Positions 1 to 12,408 of a stretch of DNA of 64,000 bases are shown in pieces (positions within the stretch are counted from its first letter, which is position 1; every line of letters starts with the position of its first letter). A model generated the notes under the pieces. That model saw nothing but the letters and a program-made list of their open reading frames with translations, ran no database searches and was not told the DNA's origin. The DNA comes from Acanthococcus lagerstroemiae. Its lineage: Eukaryota > Arthropoda > Insecta > Hemiptera > Eriococcidae. The stretch is from positions 8,272,603 through 8,336,602 of the forward strand of contig CM063112.1 of the NCBI GenBank assembly GCA_031841125.1, in the 5' to 3' direction. Both the position numbers and the translations under genes were made by a program.

Positions 1-160
1 TTACAGTTCACAACGTGAATTCAACAATGCAACTCTGACTACAACAGTTAATTTTATCTGTAAGGTATTCCTACAATTGTGCTAACGTAGGTAAGTGGCG
101 CTATGTTACAGTTAAGTTCTTATCAACTAGATAAAATTACAAAGTAGGATTCATTCACAT

Positions 161-3100
161 TCACGCATATACGATAAGTTTATAAGTAAAACAGCATTCT
201 TCACTTGGCTTATGAGTATTCCAGAATTTCCACTTAACGGAGTAAGTTCCCTGGAAAATAAATTATTTGCAGATAAATTCGACTTGAATCAGGGTCGAGA
301 CATTTTCTTCGTGAATTCAAAAAGAAGGCCAAGAGGGAAAAAATATGCAATCTTCCAGTTCGTCACTGAATTCCAAAATCAATATATTATACCAATAGGT
401 ATGATTCTAAACTTGGACTCTTCAGATATATGAAGGGCATTCTCTTCTCTAGCTTCAAAATAAAAGAGTTTTAACGGAGTCGGGAGAAAACAAACCAGTC
501 CTAATGAGTTGGAACAGTTTGAGTATTAAGGATCTCGAAAAGGGTTAGCATAATCAGACAATTTGGCTGTCTTTACGATGCTAAACACAGCTCAGAATCT
601 TAAGGACTCTCAACATAGCTATGAGTCATAACTATGTTAAGAGTACGACGTGTTATGAAAGGTCCTCATAACACCTAAAGAGCGTTAGCAAACCCGATCT
701 GGGGGAGGGGTGTCGATCGTCTGGATGAATCACTGGCTTTGGAAATGTTGGTTATGTGGTTTAATTTCTGGTTGAGTGGAAACATGTGGAATAGGGTGAG
801 GCTATAACATGAACCTACTTCATTAGCTATTTTCCACACCCTTAATAAAATTAAACTGTTTCATTTGAATCTTCTTCAAATGAATTCCAGCTGGAGAGTA
901 ATCTAACGAAAAAATAAGATACTTAGTTCAAATTAATTATTACGGGACGGAAAAAATCCGAGCGAGATAAATTATATGGATATACGAAAGTATGTTGCTG
1001 CCCTGCAACGATAGGACATTTAGTAAATTTACAGCCTTTTCGATCTTGGGCCGGGTCGGGTACATAGATCAACACCAAACGGCCGTACACTTGTAGAGTG
1101 AGATCATTTGTAGAAAAGTCTATAGGCATAAAGATATCCAATTAAATTACAAAACAAACATAATGATCCAATTAAATAAAAGCTTCACAATTATTGGCAC
1201 CCGCATAGAGGTATAACTATGGCGAAGGCTACACCTTTCTTAGGGGTGGGTTCCAAATATTGGAAGGTAAAATCACTAATCATAAATTCTTAAAATAAAA
1301 AGTTGGAAGAAACAAACAAGAATTCATTTCGCTGCAAAATGTTAGTGAGATTCCTGATGATGACATAACAACCGAAAACGACTTTTTCAAGATACAACTT
1401 TGATAGTAAACAAACAGCACTTCAAACAAGTCAAGTATACTTTCTGACTGTAACATCAATTTTCCTACTTATACATAAAGTTTTGTACCATCTAAACAGA
1501 TATGTCCACTTATGTACCGACTGACGTTATCCGTTCCAATTAAGGTGGGTCGAAGTACGCTAATTCACTAGCTCATACACTAATTGTATGCACAAAGTGC
1601 TTTAGAAAAATACATCCGGTTTCAGCTGACAGTTCATCATTCATGTTATGCATTTATTTTCATTTGGTTTATTCATGTTTATTATTCCTCCCACAATCAT
1701 AGTTGTGTCTCTCCGTCTTGTTTCATTTATTTTCTTTTCATGTTTGCCAAAAGTTGATATTCTATGAGAATTTTAATTCCTTTCCGACCTTCCGTCTGTC
1801 ATCTAGACTTTTTTTATTAGAAATTACCAATCTATTTATCATTTCTTTAACAGTCAATAAATGACCTATCGACCACTCTGGATGTGTAGACTACCTATAA
1901 AGTTACTTTTCTATCCATATATGAGTTAGCTTGGAACCTAAATCAGGAATTCAATCTTTCAGTTAGTATGATTCATTACGAAGTATTTAGATAATTTTTT
2001 CTTCAAGAAAACTCTTGCCAACTGTAAGTCAATTCTCAACGCAGAATCAAATCTGACCTAAAAATGTATTTATGACTTGGCACTAAAACGTTGTTCCTAA
2101 AACTGATGAAGTGGGGGGAGGTCATCATTCCCACAGTTCCAATCCAGGAGATTTAAATATTGGGAAAAGCGGATGGATACCTACAATAATACCAAAAGTG
2201 CGAAATATGTAGTGCACCTATAATGAACATATTACTGTCATGAGAAAAGTTCGAGAGTAGCGAGGTGGGGCGGCTCCTGTTTCATTTTTTCACAGAAAGG
2301 GGTTCTGAACCCACAGATAGACGATACACCTATGATGCACTATGAATTTCTAATGGAGACCAAGTGGGTGCGAGGATGCTCCGCGAGAAAAGAGTCCTCT
2401 TCAGTGATATTTTTCCGGTAGCATCAAAAATTGCGAATGGCAGAAGCGTTCTCCTAGGTTTGCTTTCCCTTTCCCAATCCTAAATTCCATTCATCAGATT
2501 CCAAAGCAAAAAATCGAACTTCACAGCATTTTTGGTACGATTTGGAGTCTGGCAGTAAAATTTGCCCAGACTTCCCTCTCTGAATTCTACATTTTCGCCA
2601 TCGGGAAAGTGGTCACGCCGCAGGGAACGTAAAGAACTGAATTTATGATCAAGTTGACTATAGTCTGATTTGACTAAGTCTGGTACCTGAGTTCTTTTTT
2701 CACATTATATTATCATTATTATGAAAAAATAGAAAGTGAACAAAAACATTACTTGGAATGAAACTAAATGTCGTAACCATATGATCTTCTTTATGAGCTT
2801 TACAGGTTTCGTTTTTCAAGGCCTCCGGACATGGATCCGGGATAAGCTCCACGATTCGACAAGCTTTGCTGCTGGCAGCGGGAAATTGTTAAAATATCAC
2901 TATACTACAAAGAGGACTCGAAACCTCAACGGCGATCCGACGTAAATCTTGTTAATCTCATCAGTGGTCACTTTCGGGAGCAAACCCAAACTTGAAGCCA
3001 AAAAACCCATTTTTCTTCGTTTTCTCATTCGGCGTTTGAACTCTGGCAACGCCATGATGTTTACTGGCCACAGGCAAGTTTTTCCTTGGAACCGGGGCAG

Positions 3101-3272
3101 AGCCAGGTCCGGAAGCTCACTCCACATCCCTAAATGTAACTGAATGTATAGTACACTTACCATCGCAGTATTCATATCGCAGACCTTTGCCGGACACGAA
3201 ATTGAAACACCAAAAAATAACGATTAAACGAACGCAGAACTCATCGTGACTGAATTTGATAGAAAATTTCAT
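161..3272 (-). CDS. NPC2-like secreted ML-domain protein, copy A (intron 1 acceptor altered)
   Basis: Exons on the minus strand are 3161-3272, 2753-2878, 944-1119 and 161-250 (504 nt, 167 codons plus TGA). Exon 1 encodes a signal peptide (MKFSIKF..., hydrophobic core LIVIFWCFNF) ending YEYCD. Exon 2 carries SSKACRI, PDPCPEA and NETC. Exon 3 carries GCKFTKCPIVAG. Exon 4 carries WNTHKPSEECCF. This is the ML/NPC2 cysteine layout, a family that binds sterols or other lipids in the extracellular or endolysosomal lumen. The frame is open throughout. The oddity is that the dinucleotide before exon 2 (plus-strand 2879-2880) is CG where the other copies have AG, and the next AGs inside the exon would shift the frame. 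So the copy is either not spliced normally or carries a sequence error. Family call firm; functionality doubtful. Confidence 0.75.
1120..2752 (-). other. Intron 2 of copy A, nothing coding
   Basis: Bounded by the exon 3 acceptor (CTATAG) and the exon 2 donor (GTAATG). AT-rich, without a recognisable gene or a TIR element. It is shorter than intron 2 of the other copies (1.7-3.0 kb). Confidence 0.6.
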
Positions 3273-4746
3273 TTTGGTAGGTACACAATTGAGTTCAAGT
3301 AGAGCAATAAACGATTCACTATAAACTGAATGAGATTCACTCAACTGTTGATACACTGGGTGGAAGGAAATGATACAAAATTTAGCATAAAATACAGAAA
3401 AAATGTAGGTGTTTCATTAGTTTTGTTACTTTCCTGATTCATAATCAGTGCTCTCTGATTAAGAAGCAAGTATGCTATGGATACGAATTTCCAAAATACA
3501 AATGCATAAACCTTTTCGTTTAATGAAATCACCGACAGGCGTTAATTATGCTGCTATAGAGGCAAAACAGAGTTTATCCATTTTCTAATAATTTACTGGT
3601 CATGTTCAAATACTCAACTATTCACTCCAGCCGGTTCATGTTAATTCACTCCAGCCGGTTCATGTTAAACGATTTGTTTAATTAATTTAATAATGTTAAC
3701 CCGTGGCGTAGGAGCCGGGGAGTGGTAGAGATCTCATTCGTGTAAACTGAGAAAGCCGCGGTATCATTTCGCCGCCCTCCCCTTCGTCTTGAATAAGGAA
3801 TGTGTAAGAATCAGAGCTCACTCACTCGAAATGGTATGTGGTATGAGACAGTGCTAATGAGCACGCAAGGCCTGGCTGGGGTGCGGAGATGCAAATGCAA
3901 CCCGTGTCTTCGACCCATTGTTGCCTTGTGGACCCTTTTCATCGCAATCCATATCACTGAAGAATTTTAAAATTTGTTGACCGGGCCCCTTACGTTTTGC
4001 ATCTCAAGAATTTAATCGCCAAGCCGTGCTTACCAACGAGGTGTACAACTACTTTCCTGATTTTCTTCTGAAAATATTTCGGTCATCATCATAGCAAGGG
4101 GCACTAAACTAATACGATTACACTTGAACTTAAATTTCAGTATACCAATACTACCCACATAAATTCCACGCGTTTATGAGCTGCATGGTAATCATACGTG
4201 TATAATAAGTATTTCGTGTGAATTTCCACTATCTTGCCCAGAAACGGCAAGCAGGCACAGATACACGAAGAGGGCAAAGGGGGCAAGCGCCCCTTTTGAA
4301 GCGAAATATTTTAACGGAAATTCTCCAAGAAGGTACTTATATTGTTATGTACTTACGAGTACATTGTTAATTTCGCAACCCCAGTCATGATACCAACAAG
4401 AAATCGACACTCACCTGCAACAAATAAAAACACATGGTACATTAGAGCATTGAATTTGCACTTATGATACTTAAATGCAGGTACATAAGTTTTGAGCTCC
4501 AACGTGGATACACGGAACAGGTACAAGAGCTAACTGCATTTCCACAAAAAAAAAAAAAAAAAAAAAAAAAAACGTCAACAGAAAACGTTTCAAAAATAGG
4601 GAAAAGTAAAATACTACAGTTCAGGGGTAGCCAACTATCCACATGAATTCCATTGGTCTGTGAGTTGCAAAGAAATTATATTTTGTAACAACATGAGTTT
4701 AGTCGTTATTTCGACAATTTTATTCCTTAGCAGGCAATATTCCCTC

Positions 4747-7162
4747 AGGCGGCTATACACTTAGCGTATTTCGTATTTCGTGACTTTTCACGAACTATTT
4801 CACGAAAAAAATGATGAGACGCGAACCAATCACTATACACTTCTCCCAATATCAGCTGTTTCGTGTTTCGTCTGTTCATCTCATCCTGTTCGCGAGAATC
4901 TGAAAATCTCGGCGCGAAAAGACGCGAAAATGAAAAAATATTCAATCTAGCTCCTCTCACCAGTGTAAAAATTTTTTTGAGAAAGTCGTAATGAAACGAA
5001 AATTTGAAAACCAACGAATTCATTTTCTGGAACATCCTGCCATCGGGTTGTTCTTCGGCTCCTCTCTCCCTCACAAATGCAGATAAGGGTGAATGAATGA
5101 GATTTCCGAGGTTTTGGGGACAGAGTAACTAATCCACAAAATTTGAAACAAATCTAAAGACCGCATAGTAATTATTATCGCGTTACGAAAGAGACTATTA
5201 TTTTCAGATGTATGAACTTATATTGTATCTATCGATACTCTTAAATTGAAGCCTCCTCCGCCTCCCCTGATACCATAATTTTCCAGCTCCTAACCCCCTT
5301 TGTACTTTCATAACATTTGGCGTTAGATATGCTGCAGATTTCTCACCTGGGTTCCAGAATTCATTTTAATAGTTATTTTCCCTCTCTCCAAACCATTCAG
5401 GCTCCACGAAAGAGGGGCTAATTCCAGTTACTCTAATTTTCCTCAAGTTCCAAATTCTTTACGAGATTCTAAAGTAAATTTTTTGGACAGGATAGTCAAC
5501 CAAGCTCTGAGACGCTGATTTCGAATATCGCCTCTGATTTTTATCCGACCCTTTCCAGAGTCCTGTCGTAATACGAATTAAGCTTCTCCGAAAACAAATT
5601 GCACGAAGTATCGAAACAGGGGTAATTTTGTATCGCTGATTTCGAATATCGCTTCTGATTTTTAATCTGGACCAAATTCAAGCGCCTGTGCTTATTTCAA
5701 TTGAGAAATTTTTACGACGTTATTTTCTATGAGCAAAACTTTGATAAATAAAACTGCATTTTTACCCCATTCCGTGGCTTTAATTTAAAAGAGGGTGAAT
5801 TCCGAGTCTATTATTGTTTGTCCTACGCTCTTGCTACCACATTGGTCGCACCAGGAGGGATAGGATTCAAAAATTACCCCTAAAGTCGAATACAGCGACC
5901 TCAAAAACCTGTAAACCAATTTTCGAATTTTCGAATTCTATTCTTTCGGCATTAAGTCACACGAAAAGGAAAATAAAAAAATAAAAATCTATGAAGTTGT
6001 TAATTCATTGATATCGCACCATGCTGCACCCCATAGAACGCGTTTTCATATTTCCATCTTTAAATTTTTTTTTCGTTTTCATTTTTGATATTCGAGAATT
6101 TTGAAAATTTCTCCATACGATAGGACATCAGGCACTTTTTTCGGCGAAACATGTCGCGAGACTGTCGAAGGGTGAAGCTTGTTCATCATTTCGAAGGAAG
6201 AGCCGTGTGAAGGCTGTTTTCTTCTCCTTTTCCTCAGAATTCTGTGATACGTGAAGATCTTTTGAAAATCCTGGAATATACGCCATAGCTCTTTCAAGTT
6301 ATAATTTGCTGATTTTTAAATTTGTAAATTACCATGATTGAAAATAAATGACTTTAAATGACTTAAATGACCTTCCTTCAAAATAAATGACTTTAAATGA
6401 CTTAAATGACCTTCCTTCAAAATAAATGACTTTAAATGACCGTTAGACACCCTGAAAATGTGTCACAGTTTTTGTTTTTGTTTTTATTTCTTTTTTACAA
6501 TTTTTTTTTCGTGTTCTTTAATTAATATCAAATGAAAAAACTGTAATACACTGTACTTTGTTCTCTCCTAATCTGGTTAGTTTTGCCGTAGGAGGAGCCA
6601 TTAATATTGAATTTAAAAAAAATAAATAAATATTTAGGTTTAAAAAATAATCCGAACTTCGAAACTGGTTCAGTCAACACACCGTGTGGGCGCTTGTTCT
6701 TACCCAAAGTGGGCATGTGAAAGTATACATATTATACTAAATAATGTTCGGTGCTCTATGAAAAGGAATCATAGGTCGCAAAATTGAATTTTGCCCAACG
6801 GAGGGTCAGCGCTAAATTTGGACAACGAATTCGAAATCAGCGAGAAAAATTGAGCCAAGCCTCTTCAGTAATTAAAAACCGACTGCCGACTGAAATGCAG
6901 ATGAACTGAAAAATTCGCCAGATCGACACATGCATGTTACGATAAGTGTATAGCCGTCATGTTTGTCTAGACAGTATAGTACGAAAACCCTTTGACATTT
7001 CGTCAAAATGCCGACCACTTGGCGAGAACACGAAACGCGAAACACGAACTTAAAGATGACGAGATGCATCACGAGAACGACATCTATACACTTTTCGCTT
7101 CTCGTGTTTCGCCTGATTTTTCTCGCGTATCGTCTGTTTTCACGCTAAGTGTATAGCCGCCT
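4747..7162. mobile_element. Non-autonomous DNA transposon with 20-bp TIRs
   Basis: The ends are a perfect 20-bp terminal inverted repeat, AGGCGGCTATACACTTAGCG at 4747-4766 and its complement at 7143-7162, flanked on both sides by CTC (possible 3-bp target-site duplication). Sub-terminal copies of the core TATACACTT recur near 4,834, 6,943-6,961 and 7,082, together with many TTTCG(T/C)G motifs in both orientations. No transposase is visible. A 3-bp duplication would fit PIF/Harbinger-type insertion, but the superfamily is not certain. Confidence 0.7.
6341..6440. repeat. 39-bp tandem repeat, 2.5 copies
   Basis: Units at 6341-6379, 6380-6418 and a partial unit at 6419-6440 are identical and built from AAATGACTT-like sub-repeats. 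It lies inside the 2.4-kb TIR element. Confidence 0.9.
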
Positions 7163-7189
7163 CTCTGGTTCTGATATTATTAGTAATAG

Positions 7190-7310
7190 TAGTACTCAAA
7201 AATACATCTGTACTGACTTCGTCGATTATTCCATTTTATTTGGATCACCTCACGGGATTCTTTTACCCATGGACCTCACGGAAGTCGGTTGTACGATACT
7301 AAGGGAACCA
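7190..7310. other. Conserved 3'-flank block of copy B
   Basis: A block containing a GATGACCTCACGGGATT-like core followed by TTCACCCAGG-like sequence recurs downstream of the stop codon of several units: here, at about 15570-15745 (C), 25070-25265 (D), 32800-32940 with 33400-33450 (E) and 41090-41275 (F). It may be 3' UTR or flanking DNA carried along by the duplications, or an older exon or element. No coding sense is conserved that I can show. Confidence 0.5.
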
Positions 7311-7485
7311 CAAAGAGTAAAGTTACAACTAATAAAAAGAAAGAAAAAAAAATTAAAATTAAAAATGAATGTATTCGTACGCAATTTGTTACATAATAAC
7401 CGTAAAATAACACCAAAAAGAAAGAAAATTATCATAGTTGACTAAACGTTGACAGTAACAAAATTAATCCGTTAAAATGATCCAT

Positions 7486-10400
7486 TCAATTATGAAAGTT
7501 AGTTCTATAGAAGAAACAGCATTCTTCACTCGGCTTATGAGTATTCCATATTTTCCATTTAGCATTGTAGTTTCCCTGGAAAAGAAATTTCAGACAGATG
7601 AAAAACAGCTAAGATTCCTAGAAAATAAATGCTTTTCGATAAGTTTCAATGGAATCAAAGTTTTGAAATTCGTTCGTGATTCAAAGAAAAGGCTAAAAGA
7701 AATCAAGAACGCAGTCTCAGTCAGTGACTGAATAGGTCCATGATTTGAAATTCTATACTATTACAAATTGTTCTGACATTATTCCATGGGACTACCTATT
7801 TTTCGTCATGACACTAGTTAATTGAAGGCTGAAGTTCAAAACATCCTATGTGCTAACTTTTGTAACAGTGGTTTAGTGCATGCAAACTGTTCTAAAAACC
7901 GCCGCCCATACAATACTAAACATCTTAAGTGCCCATAGAGCCTCAAAGTACTTCTAATTTCAACTCAAAGATCGCAGTACGCATGTGTGCCGGCGAGCGA
8001 TTCATGCAAAACATCCTAACTACTTTGATGTTGATGGCACTTAGGATGTTTTGCTTTGTCTGTCCAATGGACTTAGGATGAGCGCAACGTCAACCCTAAT
8101 TTTCTCAGCTTAAGCATGACTGAGCCCCAAAATTTGTATATGAACATGTGTATGAAGCTTCAGAGAATTGGCTGAGCACCCATCTTGCCAAACCCACCAC
8201 CTTCATTTCAACTGGAACAGTTTTTTGCTTCTCCTGTAAACTTTTGACAATGCTACATAGGATGTTTTGAACTTTACGCCTTCAATTTAGTTCAATAAAG
8301 TCCATTTCATTAACCCTCTCCATAACTCCAATTTTTCTACCTAACCCATCTTAGTAATTCGTGCCTGCTTAGGGCATTTCTTGCTCTTTCAGTACCTGTT
8401 TCTACGAGAATCGCTGGGAACCTAATTACATGACAGCTCCATTTTGGAATTTGGAATTTTGACTAAAAAATTTAATGTTATAGTGCTTTGTTAGTGCAGG
8501 TATGTACACGTGAGCGTTTTGTTAATTCAGTGATCCACTAGCCCAGGACTCGACATGACAGCTCACTCCCCAAGTTTGGAATTTTAGGATTTCAGGGTTA
8601 AAATTGGGCTAAATAACTGGTTTAAGTACGCTCATTTATGTCATCAGTGCCTGTCCCCATATCAAGGATCAACTTGGTAGGCTGCTAATGTGGCAGTCTC
8701 CTTTCTTCAACTCGGAATTCTGGGATTTTGTATCAAAAATGTGCTCGAGCTTTCAGAAACGTCGACAGTTTCGAACTGGGAGCACTTTAAATAAAGTAAA
8801 TCATAACGTCCCTAGCTTCGAACAAAAAGAATTTTAACAGAGTCCTTAAAAACTCTAAACCAGAACGGATCTCAAAAACAGTTAATGTAATCTGAAAATC
8901 TTCTCAACATAGAATATAGTTTTAACATAGCTCTGACACATTTGAAAAGAGAGGAACTGACATTGGGAGGGGGTGAGTCGATCCTGTGGAGAGTCGCAAA
9001 CTTCAGAAATGTTAACTGAGCTACTGCTTGGATTCGTTTACCAGTGGTGAAGGGATGGCAACATTAAAATGCCAGCTAATCATTTGTATGATTGGGGAGG
9101 GAGAGGTCGCATGGTACCTACCGATGCAAATGCATGCAATAACAACACGCCAATTATACTAAAAATTACTAGTGTCAGGAAGGGGCAATTGTATTGGCAT
9201 CCCTGCTAAGTGCATCTCCCCTACGGAATTTATAACTGACAAAATAAATATGTGCATCTACATGCACTAATGAAGTACTAATGACAAAGATCTATTTACA
9301 AGAAAAATGTGTAATAGCGAGAGGCTACCACAGGAACCTGCCTCATCAGCTACTCTCCAAGTCCATGAACAAATTAAACCCGTTTTACTCGAATCCATTA
9401 CTAAAGAATTCCAACTATGGCAAGATCTTATGTAAAATATAATAATTTGTTCAAAATAGTAACCGGAAGGAACAAATCCGAGCGAGTTATATTATATGGG
9501 AATACGAGAGTATGTTGCTGGCCCGCAGAGATAGGACATTTTGTAAATTTGCATCCATTTCGATCTTGATCTGGATTGGGCACGTACATCAACATCCGAC
9601 TGCCATACCCTTGAAGAGTAATATAATTTGCAGAGAAGTCTAGAAATAAAGTTTCAATTTATTAAATTACAGCACAAACATTACTGGCTCAATTTAACAA
9701 TTGCATCACAGGTATATATAGTTTCGTGTTTCTCCACAGATGATAGGCAATAACTAAGGTTTGCCAACAGATATTCATACTCCATCAACAAAATCCAAAA
9801 ATTCGGAATCCTTCAAAGTTTGAAAAGTCTAATATTGGGAATCCTAATAAGGCAAGGACGTTTTGTGTACAATTACAAATACACTTCATCCATTTAAACA
9901 CAAGGCAGGATCAATTTCAAGGGGGGGGGGGTCCGAGTAATAATCTCTCCTCAGCGTTACCAGTCCGGCCTTTTCAAATTCCCTAAAATTCTAATGGATA
10001 TTAGGTTTTTTGAATAAAATTTAATTTCGCATGTTGGAAAACTAATACATGCATTTTTAATCACCAAACAGTACAGACAATGAAACTTTTGATTCTTCTT
10101 CTTCATGAATATACGTTATTTGTATTTCGGTGAGTACGACAGACACTGCTATGAATCATGCGGGATTCGATTCTGGGAGCTTCAACGATTCCCCCGAAAT
10201 CCAAAAAGAGCCTAAATTTTACTTAGGCCTTTCCCACTTGCCCATGGTCAGAATTCAAATGACAAATAAAAAAGTGCTCTGGGTGCATAACCTGAAAAAA
10301 CGCGGTAGAAAAATAAGAATGAAAAGAAGGAATGCATGAAATGAGGAAAGAAAAATAAGAAAAGAATACAGCGAGGGGGAATGAAAGAAAGAGGGAAATG

Positions 10401-12408
10401 AAGAATTCTAAACTGGTCCTACAAAAAGTAACAGAGTTTTGAAAAGTTTCAATGAGTTTCGAGTAAGGCGATGAAGACACTTGAAAGAGAATCTGGAAGT
10501 ATCTTTAATCAACCAGTTACAAGTCTTAAATAATTCTGTATTTCTTAATAAGTCCAAAAAGCATCTGGAAGAGCTTCGAAGAGTTCTAAAGAGCAGTTTA
10601 ACAGAATAATTTTTTCGGTGTTTTATTTTGCACTAACACTATTGCTAAAGTGTAAAAAGGGAATCTTGAAAAATTAAATAAGGTATGAAGAGATTATTAA
10701 ATATAGGTTTGGAACAATGTTAAATATGTCTGACAGAGTCTCAAGTAAATCTTTATGCCATAAAGACGTCTGGATGCGCCTCCACGAGTTTTAAAAAGTC
10801 TTACAAGGTTTTTAAACAAATTTGGAAGAGTTCTACAGCGTTTGAAATAAACATGAATGGATCCTGGGGAGTCTTGATGAAATCCTAAAGAATTTTAACG
10901 GGTCTGAGAAGTTACATACAGACTCCAAAACTCTTGAAGTGTGTTGAATTGAAGTCTGGAAGCATCTCAAATAGGTATCGAAGAGTTTCCACGAGTCCTA
11001 CAGAAGTGTGGAAGTGTTTTTTCGAGAGTCATCGAGTCTCAATTTGCAGGTTGTAACTGATATTTTGCCTTAAGTTGCCCGCTGTGGATTACGATTTCCT
11101 CTTCTTGGGAAAGCAGTCACGTTGCGAGGCTGTCCATTAGTCTGGTATTGGATTTATGATGAACTTAACTATTATTCAACTTAGCTCTCACAGATAACTG
11201 ATGATTCGTTTTCATGTTACATAATCATTATTATCAGGCCCCAGATTTTTAGGCGCTAAGAATTAAAAAAAAAAAAAAAAAAAAAAAATTAAAAGTCTCT
11301 ACCAAGACCTAAATAGTTCATAGAAAGTCCCTATAAAAGTGAAATAGTCTCAAAAATAGTAAAACAGACCCCAAAAGTCCTTATAAAACTATGGCTTCAT
11401 GGGTATGTCTTGGAAAACTGAACCTAATGTTTACAACTATTCCTTCCAAACTATGTACAACGTAACAATTTAGAATCAAAATACTTCATTGCAGCAAATA
11501 CTCGTAATAAGGTTGTTACGATTTTTCTTTTTTTTTCAAGTAAAATGGATTTTTAAACAATTTTTCTCAAAAAATTGAAAATTAGAAATATTTTTCTTAA
11601 TGAATTGAAAATTGACAGTATTAGTCTCGAAAATTGGATTTATACCCGAAACAGTCCCAAAAACTTTCTAAAAACATCCATTTTAGGCAAAAAGGTCATT
11701 TTTAAGGGAAAATAGTTCAAAAAAATATTGCATTATTAAAGTTGCCTCAGTGGTTTCAGAATCTCCTGATTCGTCCAGAAACCCTCAATAGACCCGATGA
11801 AAAATCCGGGCCCTGATTATAATGAAATAAATATGAACTGAACGAAATCATTAAACAAATATATTCTCACTTGGAATGAAAGTGAATGTGAGAACCATAG
11901 GAGCTCCCTTATGGAGTTGACAGGGTTCGTTTTTCAAGGCCTCCGGACATGGACTTGAGTTTACCTTCATGATTCGGCAAGCTTTACTGGTAGTAGCTGG
12001 AAATTGTTAAAATAATATTAGATATATCATCAAGAGCACACGAACCCACAACTGAGTCTTCCGTCATGGATCTCATCAGTTGTCACGTTCAGGAGCAAAC
12101 CCAAACTCAAAGCCGGGAACCGGTTTCTTTTTTCACCTTCATCCCCGGAGTTTGAACTTCAGAAACATTATTTTCATTTGCTACAAGAGTGGAAATTCCT
12201 CTAGGAACCCAGGATAAAACCGGGTTTGCTGTTGAGTGGTTTCACTCCAAATATCATTGAATATACCATTATGTAATACATTCAGAGCACACTTACCATC
12301 GCAATATTGGTATCGTACATCTTCACCGGACACGTAATTATAACAACAGAAAATAAAAATTAATTTGACATAGAATGAATCCACATTCAATTTGGTAGGA
12401 AATTTCAT
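7486..12408 (-). CDS. NPC2-like secreted ML-domain protein, copy B (intact)
   Basis: Exons are 12297-12408, 11871-11996, 9464-9639 and 7486-7575, giving 167 aa. All introns have GT...AG borders (donors GTAAGT, GTGAGA, GTTACT) and phases 1, 1, 0. The N-terminus MKFPTKLNVDSFYVKLIF is a signal peptide. The mature part has the first Cys in YQYCD, SKACRI, SSPCPEALKNEPC, GCKFTKCPISAG and EECCF, matching NPC2, which forms a beta-sandwich enclosing a lipid. An NFS sequon is completed across intron 2, and a second sequon (NIT) lies in exon 3. An in-frame ATG 12 nt upstream (12420) would add MSAK; I chose the inner ATG because every start-bearing copy has it. Intron 3 holds a MITE (7820-8287). Predicted role: secreted carrier of a small lipid or semiochemical; the ligand is unknown. 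Confidence 0.85.
7820..8287. mobile_element. 468-bp MITE with TAGTT target duplication (intron 3 of copy B)
   Basis: Terminal inverted repeats of about 30 bp (AATTGAAGGC... with TTCAAAACATCCTATGT) lie at both ends, flanked by a perfect 5-bp direct repeat TAGTT (7815-7819 and 8288-8292). An internal inverted pair GCAAAACATCCTAA / TTAGGATGTTTTGC lies at about 8006-8053. No coding capacity, and no matching sequence in intron 3 of the other copies, so it entered after the duplication. Confidence 0.8.
9640..11870 (-). other. Intron 2 of copy B
   Basis: A 2.2-kb intron without a recognisable gene. From about 10,430 to 11,040 it is filled with degenerate GAGTCTTA/AGTCTGGAAG-type short repeats also seen in intron 2 of C, D and F. 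A poly-A run lies near 11,264-11,289. Confidence 0.55.

Larger units (their letters stand above)
3273..7485. other. Intergenic region A-B
   Basis: Going away from exon 1 of copy A there is a ~350-bp upstream block shared by the copies, then about 1 kb (3,590-4,650) that matches the region upstream of relic E (35,220-36,680), an A27 run (about 4546-4572), the 2.4-kb TIR element (4747-7162), and the conserved 3'-flank block of copy B (about 7190-7310). A short perfect repeat (ATTCACTCCAGCCGGTTCAT) occurs twice near 3,620-3,665. No host gene seen. Confidence 0.6.
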
